Shown here piece after piece: positions 33,270-47,850 of a stretch of DNA of 64,000 nucleotides (its first letter is position 1; each line of letters opens with the position of its first letter). Below the pieces are notes generated by a model. It had not been told where the DNA came from. It ran no database searches and saw nothing but the letters and a program-made list of their open reading frames with translations. The position numbers and the translations under genes were made by a program. This stretch comes from Papilionanthe hookeriana x Papilionanthe teres. Taxonomy: Eukaryota; Streptophyta; Magnoliopsida; Asparagales; Orchidaceae. The stretch covers positions 34,495,270 through 34,559,269 of the forward strand of contig CM040422.1 in the NCBI GenBank assembly GCA_022702705.1, in the 5' to 3' direction.

Positions 33270-33274
33270 ATGTT
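33270..33274. repeat. Target-site duplication of SL2 (ATGTT)
   Basis: ATGTT at 33270-33274 is repeated exactly at 55304-55308, outside the two ends of SL2, which are now 22 kb apart because of later insertions. Confidence 0.85.
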
Positions 33275-33605
33275 TGTATGGCTTATTTTTAGGTTAGGTG
33301 TTTTGAAAAGGGGGTGGCCTACCGAAATTGTTGGTGAATTTTAAATTTTAAATTTAATTTAAATGTATATAATTTGAAAAGTAGCATTTGATTTTTGAAA
33401 ATAACTTTAAGTTTGAAAATTTTAAGATATCAAATCAAATCGATCTCACATCCCAAATAGTTTATATAAACGAGCACCACACCACAAACCGTATATCTAT
33501 CTCGAGGAATAGACACACTGCTTGATGATGGGGCTCAATCAAACAAACTAAAAGATTTGTGACATCCGTTTGGTCTGCGAACCAATTTTATAAGCCGACA
33601 AGTTC

Positions 33606-33719
33606 CCCTGCTAAATATAAATGAATTAAGCAGGGTTTATATTACCAAGGTTCTTAAAGTTCCTTATAAGGGCAAGCCCCTATAGTTAATTACATCTTAA
33701 ATGACGGGAATCATTTAAG
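33606..33719 (-). other. U5 three-hairpin module, SL2
   Basis: Arms on +: CCCTGCTAAA/TTAAGCAGGG (33606-33635), TTATAAGGG/CCCCTATAG around CAAG (33664-33685), CTTAAATGA/TCATTTAAG (33696-33719). The A-C mismatch of the middle stem on + is a G-U pair on the sense strand. Confidence 0.75.
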
Positions 33720-36700
33720 AAAACTCTCGATAATGATAAGTGGTTTTGTTCTCAAGATTTTCAAAGTTTAAGATTTCAAATGAATTGGACTTTGGAGATT
33801 TCAATAAGGAATGGATCAAATTTAGAACAGTTTATTTTGAGAATCCAAAGGAAGAGAAGTAGGGGATGTCACGGACCCGAAGTGAACTTTGGTGACTTCC
33901 CAACTATCCTATTGTTTGGCTTTAATTTGAGAGAATTATTTAATGTTTCAATCCTGCTAATTTTAGTTAATTAAGACTTATACTTGAATAATATAATCTT
34001 ACAAATAGCCTCGATGATGTGAGGTTTTATGTCATACCAAACGTCTACCTCAGTGTCCTAAGACCGGTTAGGGCATAATTTGCATAATACAACAATACAA
34101 ATGCCTAACAAAAAGTTGAGGATTTATGTTTCATTAGGCAAACTACCTTGAAATCTTATGGCTTTGTTATTTACTGCTAAGAAAGGTTTTGCTGATGTAG
34201 ATTCCAGTTTTGCTGATGACGATGGCCGTGCTGCCCACTATGCTCCAAGCTCCTTGTTGTTACAGAAGGTTTAATTTTAGAAAGTGGCAATCAGGAGATG
34301 AGAGAAGTGTTCTGGTTTAGAAAAGTTTTAAGGTTCACGTGTTTTAACATTTTGTTAAGGGAATCTTAAAGTTGGTTATAACAACACCGGTTAAGATCCC
34401 ACGGTTCCATCATTCCATCACCGTTATTTTTATCGGATTCACATAGTCCAAATGAATCTGTTAAACTCAATTAAATGAGCTCCACACTTTCATTTGGACC
34501 GTGGGAAAGCCCGTTAGTAACATGTAGGTTACATCATCCGAGGTATTCTCGATCATCCAACAAGACGTTTTAATTTAGTTGTAGTTTTGATTTTATTGTT
34601 ATGTTTGTGATTAAATTTTGAGTTGTTTTAAATTTTAAATGTTGTGGCGGTGAATTTTATCTTGTGTTGATTTTAATTTAGTTTTAGGTTTCAGTTTTGT
34701 GGCTACCCTAAAAGTTTCAGTTTTCATGCAGGGTGACCTTCTTGTTTAACATGCAAGAAGAGTAAAGCGCAGTACATGCAAGTAAATTGCAATAAACTAA
34801 AAGCGTACCTGGAGGGTGTTCCCGTCACTCCAAGCTGCACTAAAAACACATGTCAGAGCATTTAAACATTTCAAGGAAAGCACCTAGGTAATGCTAAGGA
34901 AAGGTTCTGGTTGTCTACCAAAATCCTAATCCTATTGCTAGTCAATTCCTATGACGTCTAGGTTCTTGTGTTTTATTAAGGATAATTCTCTTCATCAAAG
35001 AACAATTAATTTCAATTGTTCTTCTAAAACACCCCATCATATTGAGGAAGTGCTTAGGATGAGTCCTTAATATCTTTTCAATACTTTTGAGATTATTTTG
35101 AGTCCAAATGAATTTCATTGTACAGGTGAATTAATCATCAAAAAATTTAGTTAAGTTTTGCTTCTTGCTCAGTGAACTTATACATTTGATTATCCGATGA
35201 GTGAAGTGACATTTCACTTGATACTCCAATTAGTAATTATTTTGGTTGAAGCCTTTAGGGCATGTTAGGTTATTAAGAAACTTAACCATTTTATTTAAAT
35301 TTAAGTTGGTCTTTTAAGATTGATTCAAATTAATTGTAATATTTTACTTTAATTATAACTGTCTTATGTTATTTCAATTTGATTATATAATTTCAAAAGT
35401 TGACTTAGCTATTTTAAAATTGTCCTAACTTTAATTTTAGTTATATTTAATTTAATTGTGTTGATTTGAAGTTGATTTTAATTTAGTTGCATTGATTTAA
35501 TTTTGATTTAAAGATGATTAAATTAATTAAAAATTGTTTTAATTTAATTATATTTAACGTAAATTATTTTGAATTAATCATGTCATTTTAAAATTATTTT
35601 TAATTTAATTAATTATGTTATTTTAAAATTATATTATTTTTCTATTAAATTATCTTTAAAATTGAATTAATTTGATTATTTAATTTATCTTAGTTTTCAC
35701 TAATGAGTTATTAAATTAATATTAGGTGGTATTTGATTTCTATTAATTAATGGTTAAGATTAATAAATTAATATCTTCCAATATTAAACCCCTTCACTTA
35801 ATACACTCTCTTTTAATTAACTTCAAATTTTCAAAAACTTAAGAAATTATAATCATTTTGTTTATGTTGGAAAAGTGATAAAATGGGTTCCTACCCTTTA
35901 ACCCCCTATGTTTCAATCATCTAAGGAGATTAATTAGGATCATTCATTACCCATTACCCATAATTAAGCCTAGGTATTGATTAAGGCTAAATTTCAATAA
36001 TTACCATTTTTGCCCTTTAGGCTTGTTCACTTCATAACTCATTAAATATAACTCAAATGACTTTGGAATTTTTATGTCACCATACTCATGGGTCAATTAA
36101 AATATCAGAGGAGAAAATATGATTTTCTATTTTTAATTTAATTTTAATAATTATTTTTATGGAAAATAAGGGTTTTAAATGAAAATTCAATAACATGACC
36201 AAGGTAAGGTTCCTGTCCTTAAGAAAATTATGGGATGTCTCTACTGACCAGAGGACCATTTGGACTAATTTTGGTAATTTTTTTAATTACATTTTATTTA
36301 TTATAACTATTTAGAATTTTGGGGTATTAATTAATTATAAAATAAAATTAAATCTTAAAAATAGATTTTATAATTTTCTTAAGTCCCTCTAACCTCAAGG
36401 AGTCTAGAGAAACAAATTTTAAATTTTTCTAATTTTTTCTTTGATTTATTAGAATTAATTTGGTGAAAAGGTTGGAAAATCTATTTTTTAATGTTCAAAA
36501 TTGTCCTAGGACTTTAAAAATTAATATCATAACCTAGGGACTTAGGAAAAATATTTGGTTGGTTCCTAAGTGATTAGGGAACCAAATATGACATTTTAAG
36601 GAATTTTAATATTTTGTGATTTTTTAATTTTTTAATTATTAAAATATTAAAAATATGGTAAAAAATAAAAATTTTTAGAAAATTCCAATTTTAATTTTTT

Positions 36701-38236
36701 TAGACTCCTCTAATATCAGAGAGCCCACAAAACTAATTTTGTGAATTTTTAAATTGTACTTTGGGTTTTATGAATTTTTTTAATTTTTAAAAATGGCTAT
36801 GTCAATTAATTAATTCATTTAATAGATTAAATTATTTCCAATTGACTTGAAATTTTTATGTGAGGTTCTCTACATCTTAAGTGATAGTAGAGAATTGTTT
36901 TCAAGTGATTTTGATCTTTGGTTACTCCTAATTAATTAAAGTTTAGTTTTGAGTGTTTAGGCTAATTAGGGTTATTTTTAAGGAATCATGTTAAACCATA
37001 ATTTTTCTAAGGTCCTCTAGTCCTAAGATACTTCCCCTAATTTTCCTATAATTTTCTAAGCAACATGCAAATTAATGGAATTAAAATTCCAAAAGAGAGA
37101 CATAAAATTGGAAAATAAATAACTTGCCATAGAAATGGCCTATGGTCTTGGAAAATTCAGTGAATGTTCCAAAGAACGGAGACTACTAAAGCCCTATGGT
37201 CTCATGCCATAGTAAATTATATGCATGAATGGAGAATTGAAATACTTAAAATAGTATTAAATTAATTAAAAAATAAAATACTTAACAAAAAAACTAAATT
37301 CTTTTTCCACATTATTCTCCTCTGTTCACTGAGCAAGAAGGTATTTTTATTTTATTTTTAAGATTTTTCTATGCAAAGATATGAATTTTCAATGTTTTGG
37401 GTATTTAATAAATTCAGAAAATTCCTATTTATCTACTTAAACCAGTCAATGCCACGTCATCCTCGTCCGGGTCAAAAGCATATGCATTGCTCCGCCATTT
37501 GACCTCGCCATCTGACTAAAATGCCACGCGGCCCGCGGTTTCGTTCCCAGCTCTCATCCGACGTGATCCTGGCAGTCCATACGATACATGCTCGATCCGA
37601 CGGCGACTGGTCATCGTCTACGACTGGTGTGCCCTGAGAGCTGTCCACCTTCTAACCTTAAGATCTCACTCAATACTCCACCAAATTACATGATCTTGGG
37701 CTCTATGAACTCGTCTTGACAAGACAAACACATCTATATGGCTAACATGTATTGGAGTGGACTCAAAAATAATGAAGAATCGAAAGAAGCTCTCGGGGAG
37801 GAGGAGTTCAATACCTTGGCTCTGAAAAGTGAAGCTTCAATCAGAGGGGCTTGGCACGTTCGTTGGAGTCTAAGGAAGCTAGGGATGAAGCCTGAAGCTA
37901 TGGTAAAATGCCTAGGTATGAAAGTGACCAAGGCCGATTTCAAAGCTTGGCCGACAGGAAGAATGGCTGGCCTGGTGAGGGGCCTTTCACTGGGGAACAT
38001 GTTCTCTTGGTCAGGTGAAGGTGTAGAGTCAATCAATTTGAGGATTGACTCACTGTGATGAAGTGTCCTATTTTTAGGCTGAGAATTGAGCTCAGAAATT
38101 TAACTCATAGAGGGGGTTTTAGGGCTGGATTTCACTGAGGATCAACTACTCTAGGTTAGGAGAAGATTTTGGAGCAATTTTGGTAGATTTTTGGTAAGTT
38201 TAACTTCATCACCTTGTTTGGCCGTGATGATCTTGG

Positions 38237-38246
38237 GTTTAAATAG
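38237..38246 (-). promoter_or_regulatory. TATA box of SL2
   Basis: GTTTAAATAG on +, CTATTTAAAC on the sense strand, at the position homologous to SL1 12995. Confidence 0.55.
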
Positions 38247-40200
38247 AGATGGCTACGGGGCTTCCCAGAGGCAATTGAAGGTTTAGATTAGCTGCTCAGG
38301 GGAGGAGAATAAGAGCCATGGTGTCCACTAGCCATGGGACAACTCAGCAAAGGAGAATTTGAATTTTTGGCTCACATGGAGCTCTCGGCCATGGTGTTCT
38401 CCGACAATCCATGCGACTAGCCGGCAAGCACGGGTCACCATCTTGACCAGTGAGGTCAGGGCTGGAGTTTGTTGAGTTCAATTGACTTTAGACATGTGTA
38501 AAAGCGTTTGATTTAAATGGTATGGGGGAGGGCTCGTTTTGGGCTTGGTTTGGTCAACTCATGCAAATGGGTGTGGTGCACCCCCCATGACCTAGTTTTG
38601 GGCTGATGGAATCAGTTGGGTCAGCTAGGAAAGGGTGGTGAAGTCTCCATCCATGGTGAGGTGGTTAAACTTGGTTAAAGTGTAACATGAATGGGGTTAA
38701 AAAGTTTAGTGAAGGGTTAAGAAAGAGACTCCCTCTTTTGACACTAATGGCATGGTGAGATGGAAAGGGCTTTCATGGCTTTCATGTGGCTTGTGCATGG
38801 CTTCATTAGCTCCACTTGGCTTGGGAAAAGATTAGCTCACTTGAATGAAAATGGGTTTTAGGAATTTTGAATATTTTTATGAAAATTTGTATGAAGCTAG
38901 ATTTGGAATCATTTGATCATGGATTTAAAACTCAGGGATGATATTAATTAAAGGGATGATGAGAAGAAATTTTCATGTGGGCTTTAGTGTCAATTTTGGG
39001 CTTTTTAAATTTAGTGAAAATTGTCTTTTAAATGTTTTAAGTAAGTTGGCTTTTATGTTTTAAAATGAGCTTTTGGATGAAAATTTTGTAAAATATTGTG
39101 CCAAATAAAGGTTGTATTTATTTTAGGGATGTGTCATGAAAATTTTAGAAAAGATTTGGTGTCATGTGGAGTTGAATTAGATTTAATTTGGGTCTTTTAG
39201 ATAATAGAGTCAAAGTGGGTCAAATTGGGCTAACTTGGGCTAGAGTTGGGCTAAAGTTGGTTTTCATGTAAAATTAATGTTGTAAATATTTATGGAGGTG
39301 TAACAAAGAGTTTTCAATTTTGGTTGTGTCTTGATTTTGGGACTTGGGCTTGTTTGGGTTCATGATTGGTTTAGGCCAATTTGGGGAACTTTGGTTTGAG
39401 TTAGGTTTGGGTGGAGTTTGGGTTCAAATTTGGGGCAAATTAAGTTAGATTTTTTTTTTGTGGGTATGTTAGGAAGATTTCAAAACAAATTTGGGGAAAA
39501 TTGGGTGACATTTGGGTTGAATTTGGGATGGAATGGGTTAATTGGCCATTTTGGGCCTTAAGATCCCATTTAGGACTTTTTGATCAAATTGGATTAAATT
39601 AACAAAATTGGGGTATGTGTCAGTTGAACAAAATGAAACTACGAATATTTGGGATTTTCTGGAATTTTTTGAGAATTTTTAGAATTTTTGGATTTTTGGG
39701 TCTAAAAAGGGCATGTTTGGGTATTTGGAGGGTATTGGGGGGTATTTTGGAAATTTTGGTATATTTGGCCATGGATGACCAATTTTAGTGGTGGAGAATA
39801 TTTAGAATTTATTTTGAGAAATTTTGGGTAATTTAGGCAATTTTGTAAATTTTGGGCAATTTCAAGGGCATTTGGTAGGTTTGGTGGGGTTAGGGCCCCG
39901 GTGTCAAAAATTGAAATTTCGGGAAAATGAAGATTAATTAGGTGTGAGTAAAATGGGACCATTTTGGTTGAGCCATGAAGCCATATTAAGCTCACAAGAG
40001 CCATGACAGGACTCATTTTAGGCACTCAATATTTTGTTCCTAAGCCTCTTAGTCAGGGGCTTAGGGGTTGAGGTCCATCCATATGAGTTACCTACATGAG
40101 TCAGGGAGTTGAGTTGAGTAAGAATGTGGTTTTAGGGTTTAGAATTTGTGTGAGAGTGTGGTGTGTTCAAGCTTGACCTCACCAAGACCAGGCCACTCAG

Positions 40201-40205
40201 GGTTA
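40201..40205. repeat. Target-site duplication of SL3 (GGTTA / GGTGA)
   Basis: GGTTA at 40201-40205 and GGTGA at 55056-55060 flank SL3, with one mismatch. SL2 reads continuously across when SL3 and one copy are removed: GGTGATCCTAAGGCC corresponds to SL1 GGTATTCCTAAGGCC. Confidence 0.75.
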
Positions 40206-42484
40206 TGTTGACCTCATTTTTTTATGATGTCTCTTCTCTTCTCTCTCCTTAGTACTTAGGATCTAGCCTTAGGCTTTCCCTTTGACTATCTTAGAGGACT
40301 AGAAATGGAACCCACCACTTAGAAATTTAAACACCTCTTAAAATCTCTGCAAACCCCATAAGTTTGATTGTAAATCCCCAAGTCACTTGGAGGGTTAAAA
40401 TCAAATGTGGAGGTTTAAAAGATGAGTTCCCTATAGGACTCTTTGGCCTTACGACTACCCTGGGTGGCCTGGTCTGGTGAGGGTTGACTTGCACACACAT
40501 TACACTTTCACACACATTCCAAATCCTAAAACCATTCATACCTAGCTTGACTTCCCGACTCATGTAGGTAATTCATATGAATGGACCTTAACCCTAGGCC
40601 CTTGGCTAAGAGGGTTAGGAACAACATAGTGAATGCCTCAAGTGAGTCATCTCATGGCTCTTATGGGCTTGATATGTCTTCAAGGCTCAACCAAAGTGAT
40701 TCCATTTTACTCAAACTTGATCAATCTTCATTTTTCTAAAATTTCAATTTTTGAACCCCGGGGCCCTTCACCCGCTAAACCTACCAATTACCCTCGAAAT
40801 TGCCCAAATTTTACAAAATTGCCTAAATTACCCAAAATTCTTTAAAAAAAAATCCTAAAAATTTCCCCCCACTCAAATTGATCATCCTTAGCCAGCTATA
40901 CCAAAAAATTCCAAAAATACCCCCCAATAACCTCCAAATACCCAAAATACCCTTTTTAACCCAAAAATCTAAAAATTCTAAAAATTCCCAGAAAATTCCA
41001 AAAAATCCCAAATATTGGCAATTGCATTTTGTTCAAATACACCATAAGCCAATTTTGTCGATTTAACCCACTTTTACCAAAACCCCCAATTTGACCCATT
41101 CTTAACCCAAGTGGACCTAATGTCCCACTAAACCAACCCAATTGACCTCAATTTTAGCCCAATTCAATTCTAAACTGTAATTCAATATCCCCAATGTCAA
41201 TTTAGACCAAATCCAAGCCCAATTTGATTGACATTTGATCCAATTTCAATTTGAAGCTTAAAGCCCAATTTTGGCCCATGACCTAAACCTAGCCTAAACC
41301 AACCCAATTCAACTCCAATTAACCCCAAATCTTTTCCTAAATCTTACTAATATCTCCACAAAGAAAACACTAACAAGATTTGCCCCAAATTTGAAACTAA
41401 ACTTCACCCAATCCTAACCCAAAGTCAAAATCCTCATTTTTAGCCTAAACCCAAACCTAACCCAAATGGGCCTAAATCCCAAAATTAAAGCCCAACCAAA
41501 GTTGAAAACTCTTTGTGACACTCCCATGAACATTTGGAATCATTAATTTTACATAAAATCCAACCTTAGCTCAACCTTAAACCAAGTTAGCCCAATTTGA
41601 CCCACTTTGGCCCCTTTACTAAAAAGACCCATATTAAACCCAATTTAATTCAAAATCACTTCAAATTTCTTCCAAATCACTCATGACACATCCTTAAACT
41701 AAACCCAACACTTATTTGGCACAATCTTTTACAAAACTTTCATCCACTAACTAGTTTTAAAACCTAAAAGCCCACCCTTTTTTAAGACACTTTAAAAGCC
41801 CATCCAAAACAATTTCAAAGGCCCAAAACCAATTTCAAAAGCCATATGACATCTTTATTGGTCATCCATTTGATAAAATCACCCCTAAATTTTATTTCAT
41901 CATTTAAACAAACCAAATGTAGCCCCATGAAAATTTTCCATTAAAATTTCTAAAAATTCAAAACCTTTTTTTATGTAATTGACCAAGCTTTGCCCCAAGC
42001 CACATGGATCCATGGAGCCATGCATAAGCCACATGCAAGCCTTGGAAGCCACTTTCCACATCACCAAACCATTTATGGCTAGAGATGGAACCCCTTTCCA
42101 AACTCCTTAAGCCTTTTTAACCCTTTTTATGTCACACTCTAACCCATGCTTAATCAAAATTCTTGGGATATAGACTTCTCCACCTAAAGTCAGCTAAGCC
42201 AAATGATTCATTTCAGCCAAAATCAAACTCTTGGAGGGTGAACCCAACCCATTTCCATGGCTTGACCAAATTAAGCTCAAAATGACCCTTCCCCCTTACT
42301 ACTTAAATCAAACTCCTTTACACATGTCAAGCCTCAATTGAACTCACCAAAATCTACCCCTGACCCCACTGAGCCAGATGGTGACCTAACCCTCCAGGCC
42401 AGCTGCCTGGGTCGCTTGAAAACGCCATGGCCGAGAGCTCCATGTGAGCCAAAATTTTCAATTCTTCCTTGCTGAGTTGTCCCA
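40206..42484 (+). mobile_element. SL3, first part (solo-LTR-like unit, opposite orientation)
   Basis: Begins TGTTGACCTCATTTTT, the sense start of the LTR. It runs through the A/C-rich U3 and the block before the TATA box, where SL4 interrupts it at 42484. SL3 resumes at 49960 with matching sequence (...GAGTTGTCCCA then GTCCAATTGAAC...). Joined length is about 7.4 kb. It is inverted relative to its host SL2. Confidence 0.85.
42480..42484. repeat. Target-site duplication of SL4 (TCCCA)
   Basis: TCCCA at 42480-42484 and again at 49955-49959, exactly outside the TG...CA ends of SL4. Confidence 0.85.
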
Positions 42485-44867
42485 TGTTGACCTCATTTTT
42501 GATGAGGTCTTCTCTTCTTCTTTTTAGTACTTAGGATCTAGCCTTAGGCTTTTCCTTTGACTATCTTAGAGGACTAGAATTGGGATCCACCATCTAGAAT
42601 TTCAAAACACTTCTTAACTCCCTGCAAACTCCACAAACTTGACTGTAGACCCCTAATCACCTAGAGGGTGGAAATCAAATGTGGAAGTTTAAAGGATGAG
42701 TTCCTATGGGACTCTTTGGCCTTAGGAGCGCCCTCTAGGTGGCTCGGTGCAGTGAAGGGGCCGACTTACACACACACTACACTTATACACTACACTTTCA
42801 CACACCTCCTAAAACCACACCCATACCTAACTTGACCTCCTGACTCATGTAGGTGATTCACATGGATGGTCCTTAACCCATAAGCCCTTGGTTAAGAGGG
42901 TTAGGAACAACATAGTGAATGCCTCAAATGAGTCCCTTCATGGATCATGTGGGCTTGATGTGGCTTCATGGCTCAACCAAAATGATTTCATTCCACTCAA
43001 ATTTACCCAATCTTCAATATTCCAAATTTTCAATTTTTGACCCCCGGGACCCTACACCCGCCTAACCTACCCAAAGCCCTTGAAATTACCCAAATTTTTC
43101 AAAATCACCTAAATTACCCAAAATTCCACAAAATCAATCCCAAACATTTCCACATCACTCAAATTGATCATCCATACCCAAAAATACCAAAAATTCCAAA
43201 AATACCTCCCAATACCGTCCAAATACCCAAAATACCCTTCTTGACCCAAAATTCCAAAAATTCAGAAAATTCCCAAAAAATTCCAACAAATCCCAAATAT
43301 TCCCAATTTCATTTTTTTCAACTACACCATGGGCCAATTTTGTTAATTTAGCCTACTTTTTTCAAAACCCCCAATTTGACCCATTTTAACCCTAAGTGAA
43401 CCCAATGTCAAACCAAACCTATCCAATTGACCCAAATTCTGGTCCAATTCAATTCTAAACTTCAATTCAACATTCCCCACACCAATCTAGACCAAATTCA
43501 AGTCCAATTTGATTGACATTTGGATCTAATTTCACTTTTGGCCTTAAAGCCCAATTTGGACCCATGACCCAAACCTAACCCAAACTCACCCAATTCAACT
43601 CCAATTAACCCCAAATCTTTTCTAAATCTTCCTTAGCATCCCCACAAGAAAAACACTAACATGATTTGCCCAACATTTAGACCCAAACCCCACTCAAATT
43701 CAACCCAAAGCTAAAAGGCCCAATTTTGACCTAAACCCAAACCTAACCCAAATGAGCCCAAACCCCAAAATCAAAGCCCAACCAAAGTCAAAACCTCTTT
43801 GAAACATTCCCATAAACATTTCTCAACATTAATTTTACATCAATTTCAACCCTAGCCCAACATTGGCCCAACTTGGCCCACTTGGACCTATATTGGCCCA
43901 TTCACCAAAAGAGCCCGAATTCGACCCAATTCAAACCCAAGTCACCCCCAATTTGCTTCAAGTCACTCATGACACATCCATGAGCTAAACCCAACATTTA
44001 TTTGGCCCAACCTCTTTACAAAATTCCCATCCATAAATGCATTTTTTAAACTTAAAGGCCCATTCCTTAAACCATTTTAAAAGCCCATCTTTTACCACAT
44101 CCAAAGGCCCAAAATTGATCCCAAAGCCCATATGACATTTCCCCTCATCATACTTTCAATTAAAATCATCCCTAAGTCCTAAACCAATGATCAAATAATT
44201 CTAAATGAGGCTTCATCCAAATTTCCACCAAATTATCCAAAATCCTTAAAATCCATTTTTATGAAATTGACCAAACTTTTTGCCAAGCCAAAGACAAGCC
44301 ATGCGAAGCCATGGACAAGCCACATGAAGCCATGGAAGGCTTGACATGTGATCAAGCCACTAATGGCAAAAGGAGGAGCCTCTTTTAAGCCCCCTTAAAA
44401 AGGTTTTAACCCTTTTAATGCTTCACCTTAATCCATGTTTAATCAAAATATTCATGGATGGTGACTTCTCCACCCTTTCCTAGGCTGATCCATCCGATCC
44501 TCCCTCGACCCAAATCAACCATGGGGAGGTGAACCAAGCCCAAAAGGTGGGTTGACCCATTTGGACCCAAAATGAGCTCATCCACCATTCCATTTCAATT
44601 CAACTCCTTTACACATGTCCATGGCCAATTGATCGCATAAACTTCCGACCACGACCTCCCCGACCTTGAGAGTGACCGACCACCGGCCGGCCAGACCACC
44701 ATAGCCGCCGGAAACCACCGGGCCGAGAGCTCACATGTGAGCCAACTTTGGAATTCTCCCTTGCTGAGCTGCCCCATCCCCAGGTGGCCATTGTGGGCTG
44801 TTCCGCCCTTGACCTGCGCAGTTGATCCCAAGCCCTAACTCTCCCTGGGAGGCCCTCCACCCTCTCC

Positions 44868-44877
44868 TATTTAAACA
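44868..44877 (+). promoter_or_regulatory. TATA box of SL4
   Basis: CTATTTAAAC followed by ACCACCCCTCTCGGCC. The decamer and the downstream CTCTCGGC are shared by SL3 (50048). Confidence 0.6.
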
Positions 44878-47439
44878 CCACCCCTCTCGGCCATGAGAGG
44901 TGTTGAAACAAACCTTAAGGAAACTCTGCCAAAATTGTTCCAGACTCCTCCCCATACACAGAGCACTTGATCCTCACTGAGATCCCCCTGCCATTTCTTC
45001 TCTGTGAGTTCAATTTTAGAGTTGAAATCTAGGCCCAAAACCAGGACACTTCTCCACAGTGAGCCAATCCCCAAATTGATTGGTTCTACACCTTCACCAG
45101 ACCAAGGGAAGGTGTCCACCAGCAAAAGCCCCATCTCCAAGCAACCCAATTGCTCCAGGCCTCCAAGCTTTGTGATCGAGCGTGGTCGAAATCCTACCTA
45201 GGCAATTCACTGGACCGGGAGACTTCATGCGGAGCTTGCGGGATCCAATCGAAGGTGCAACAACTCTCGGATCAAAGCCACACTTCTCCGAGCAAAGGTA
45301 TGGCCTCACTCTTCTTCCCGAGCTTCTGAACATTCTCCATTTCTATTGCGTAAATTTCATCCCACATAAACCATATGGATGTGTTCGTCTTCTCAAAACG
45401 AATCCATAGAGCATAAGAACATGAAAATCCGTTGAGTATTGAGTGAGATCTTAGGGATTTAGTGTGGACGGCTCTCGGGTGAGGACGCTCGGGGACGATG
45501 AACGGATGTCGTCCATTCAATACACGCGCGGACGGACGGCTCAGATGGCGTCGGACCAGGAGATGATACGAGAACCGCGGGGCCCGGGCTGCTGACTCAG
45601 ATGGCGGCGTCGAATGGGAGCGCGACGCGTGTGCGTTCGGAGAAGCCGAGGATGACGCGGCGCCGCGTGGATAAATAGAAAATTAGGGGTATTTTCTATT
45701 TATTTAATTCCCTAAACTTCAAAAATTCATAACTTTGTGTAGGAAAATCATAAAAATAAAATAAAATTACCCTCTTGCTCAGTGAACAGAGGAGAATAAT
45801 GTGGAAAAGAAATTATTTAATTTCATCATGTATTTTATTTTTAATAATTTATTTACTCTCTGCATATTTTTAATTCTCCATGCATGTATACAATTCACCA
45901 TGGCATGAGACCATAGGGGTTTTGAAGCCTCTAAATTTGGGAACATTCCCTGAATTTTCCAAAGTCGAGGTCATCCCTATGAAAAGTTATTGATTTTTCA
46001 AATTCATGTTACTGTTTTGAGTATTTTAATTCCAATAAATAGCATGTTGTAAAATAAATTCTAGGAAAATTTGATGATGTTCCTTATGACCAGAGGACCC
46101 TAGGAAAAATAGGTTTTGAGTTTGTTCATTTAAAATAAACCTAATTGGCTTAAACACTCAAAATAGGTCTCTAATTAATTAGAGCTAACCATACATCAAA
46201 TTGACTTGAAATCAATTCTCCACTGACCTTTAGGATCAGAGGAATCCACCATAAAAGTTTGAGGTCAATTGGACTTGGTTAGCCCTACTAAATGGGTTGA
46301 TTAAACCACTTAGTCATTTTAAACTTTAAAAATTCATAACTTTCAAAATATCTTTCAAAAATTCACTAAATTGGTTTTGGAGCCTCTCTAATATTAGGTG
46401 AATTTAAAAAAATTAAAATTTCAATTTTCTAAAAAAGTTAATTTTTAATATTATTTTAATATTTTTAATAATTAAAAAATAATAAAAATCACAAAAATAA
46501 TAAAATTCACCAAAATGTCACATTTTGAATTTTAATCACTTAGGAATAAACCCCATATTTTTCTTAGGTCTATTTAATGAGATATTAAATTTTAAAGCTC
46601 TAGGGTAGTTTTAAAATTAAAAAAAATGTATTTTCTAGCATTTTCACGAAAATAATTATAATAAATCATAGAAAAATCAGAAAATTACAAAAATTGATTC
46701 TCTGATTTCCTTGGTATCAGAGAGATTTTTGAAAAATATAAAATTCATTTTTCAACATTTATTTTATTTTTAAATTAATTAACACTCCAAAACTTAAAAT
46801 AATTATAATGAAAATAATATAATTCAAAAAATCACCAAAATTAGTCCAAGTGGTCCTCTGGTCATTAGGAATGTCCCCTAATTTTCTTAAGGACAGAAAC
46901 TTTCCCTTGGTCATGTTATTAAATTTTCCTTGGAAATCTCTATTTTCTACCAAAAATAATTATATAAATAAATTAAAAATAGAAAAATCACATTTTCTCC
47001 TCTCATGTCTTTATTGACATATGAGTGAAGTCACATAAAAAATTCAAGTTCATTTGAGTTTAATTTAGTGAGTTATGAAATTATTAAGCTTAAAGGGTAA
47101 AGTGGAAATTAAAATTTTTTAATCCTTAATTAAAACTTTAGGTTTAATAAAAAATTAACAAGTAAAATATTTGATCCTAATCTGATTTGGATGATTGAAA
47201 TTTAAATAATTAAAGGGTAGAAACCCATTAGGCAATTTAAAATAATTAAACCTTAATTAAATAATTGATTAAATTTGGAAGAATAAAAAAATTAGAATTA
47301 TTAAAATAGGGATATTGTTAGGAAGAGATTTATTCTTTAATTTAAAAATCCCTAAATTAATTATCTCATCAATATTCAATTCTTAATTAAAATAATAACT
47401 CAAATTTAAAATATTAAAAAAAACTTAATCATTAAACTA

Positions 47440-47850
47440 AAATTAAATTATTAAACTCTTTAAAAAAAATTTCAATTAAAATTAAAATTAAAATAAAATA
47501 AAATTAAATTAAATTAAATTAAATTAAATTAAATTAAATTAAAATTAAAATTTGAATTAAATTAAAGATTAAATTAAATTAAATTAAATAAAAAAATTAA
47601 ATTAAATTAAATTAAATTAAATTAAACTAAATAAATAAAATTAAATTAAATTAAATTAAATTAAATTAAATTAAATTAAGTCAAATTAAATTAAATAAAA
47701 TCAAATTAAATTAAAATTAAATCAAATCAAACTAAATTAAGTTAACATCAAATCAAACTAAATTGAATTAAATTGAATTAAATAGAATTAAAATTCAATT
47801 AAATTAAATTAAATTAAATTAAGTTGAATTAAATAAAACATCCCCAAAGA
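47440..47850. repeat. TTAAA pentanucleotide array in SL4
   Basis: About 400 bp of AAATT/TTAAA units with few interruptions, homologous to the SL1 array at 10085-10345. Confidence 0.85.

Larger units (their letters stand above)
31012..33274 (-). mobile_element. 5' LTR of E2, PBS-proximal part
   Basis: Starts TATCGGCG, a one-base variant of the TGTCGGC terminus of X, 12 bp from the PBS. It contains the U5 hairpin module (31250-31395), an 81-bp tandem repeat (31700-32010) and a degenerate palindrome array (32390-33250). It continues at 55309 after the nested insertions: the array sequence before 33274 resumes there in register. Confidence 0.75.
33275..40205 (-). mobile_element. SL2, first part (solo-LTR-like unit)
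   Basis: Begins TGTATGGC and is collinear with SL1 through the U5 hairpin module (33606-33719), the AT-rich U5, the GC-richer block (37440-38640), the TATA box (38237) and the G/T-rich U3. It is interrupted at 40205 by SL3 and resumes at 55061. Joined length is about 7.17 kb. Its flanks are the E2 LTR array. Confidence 0.85.
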
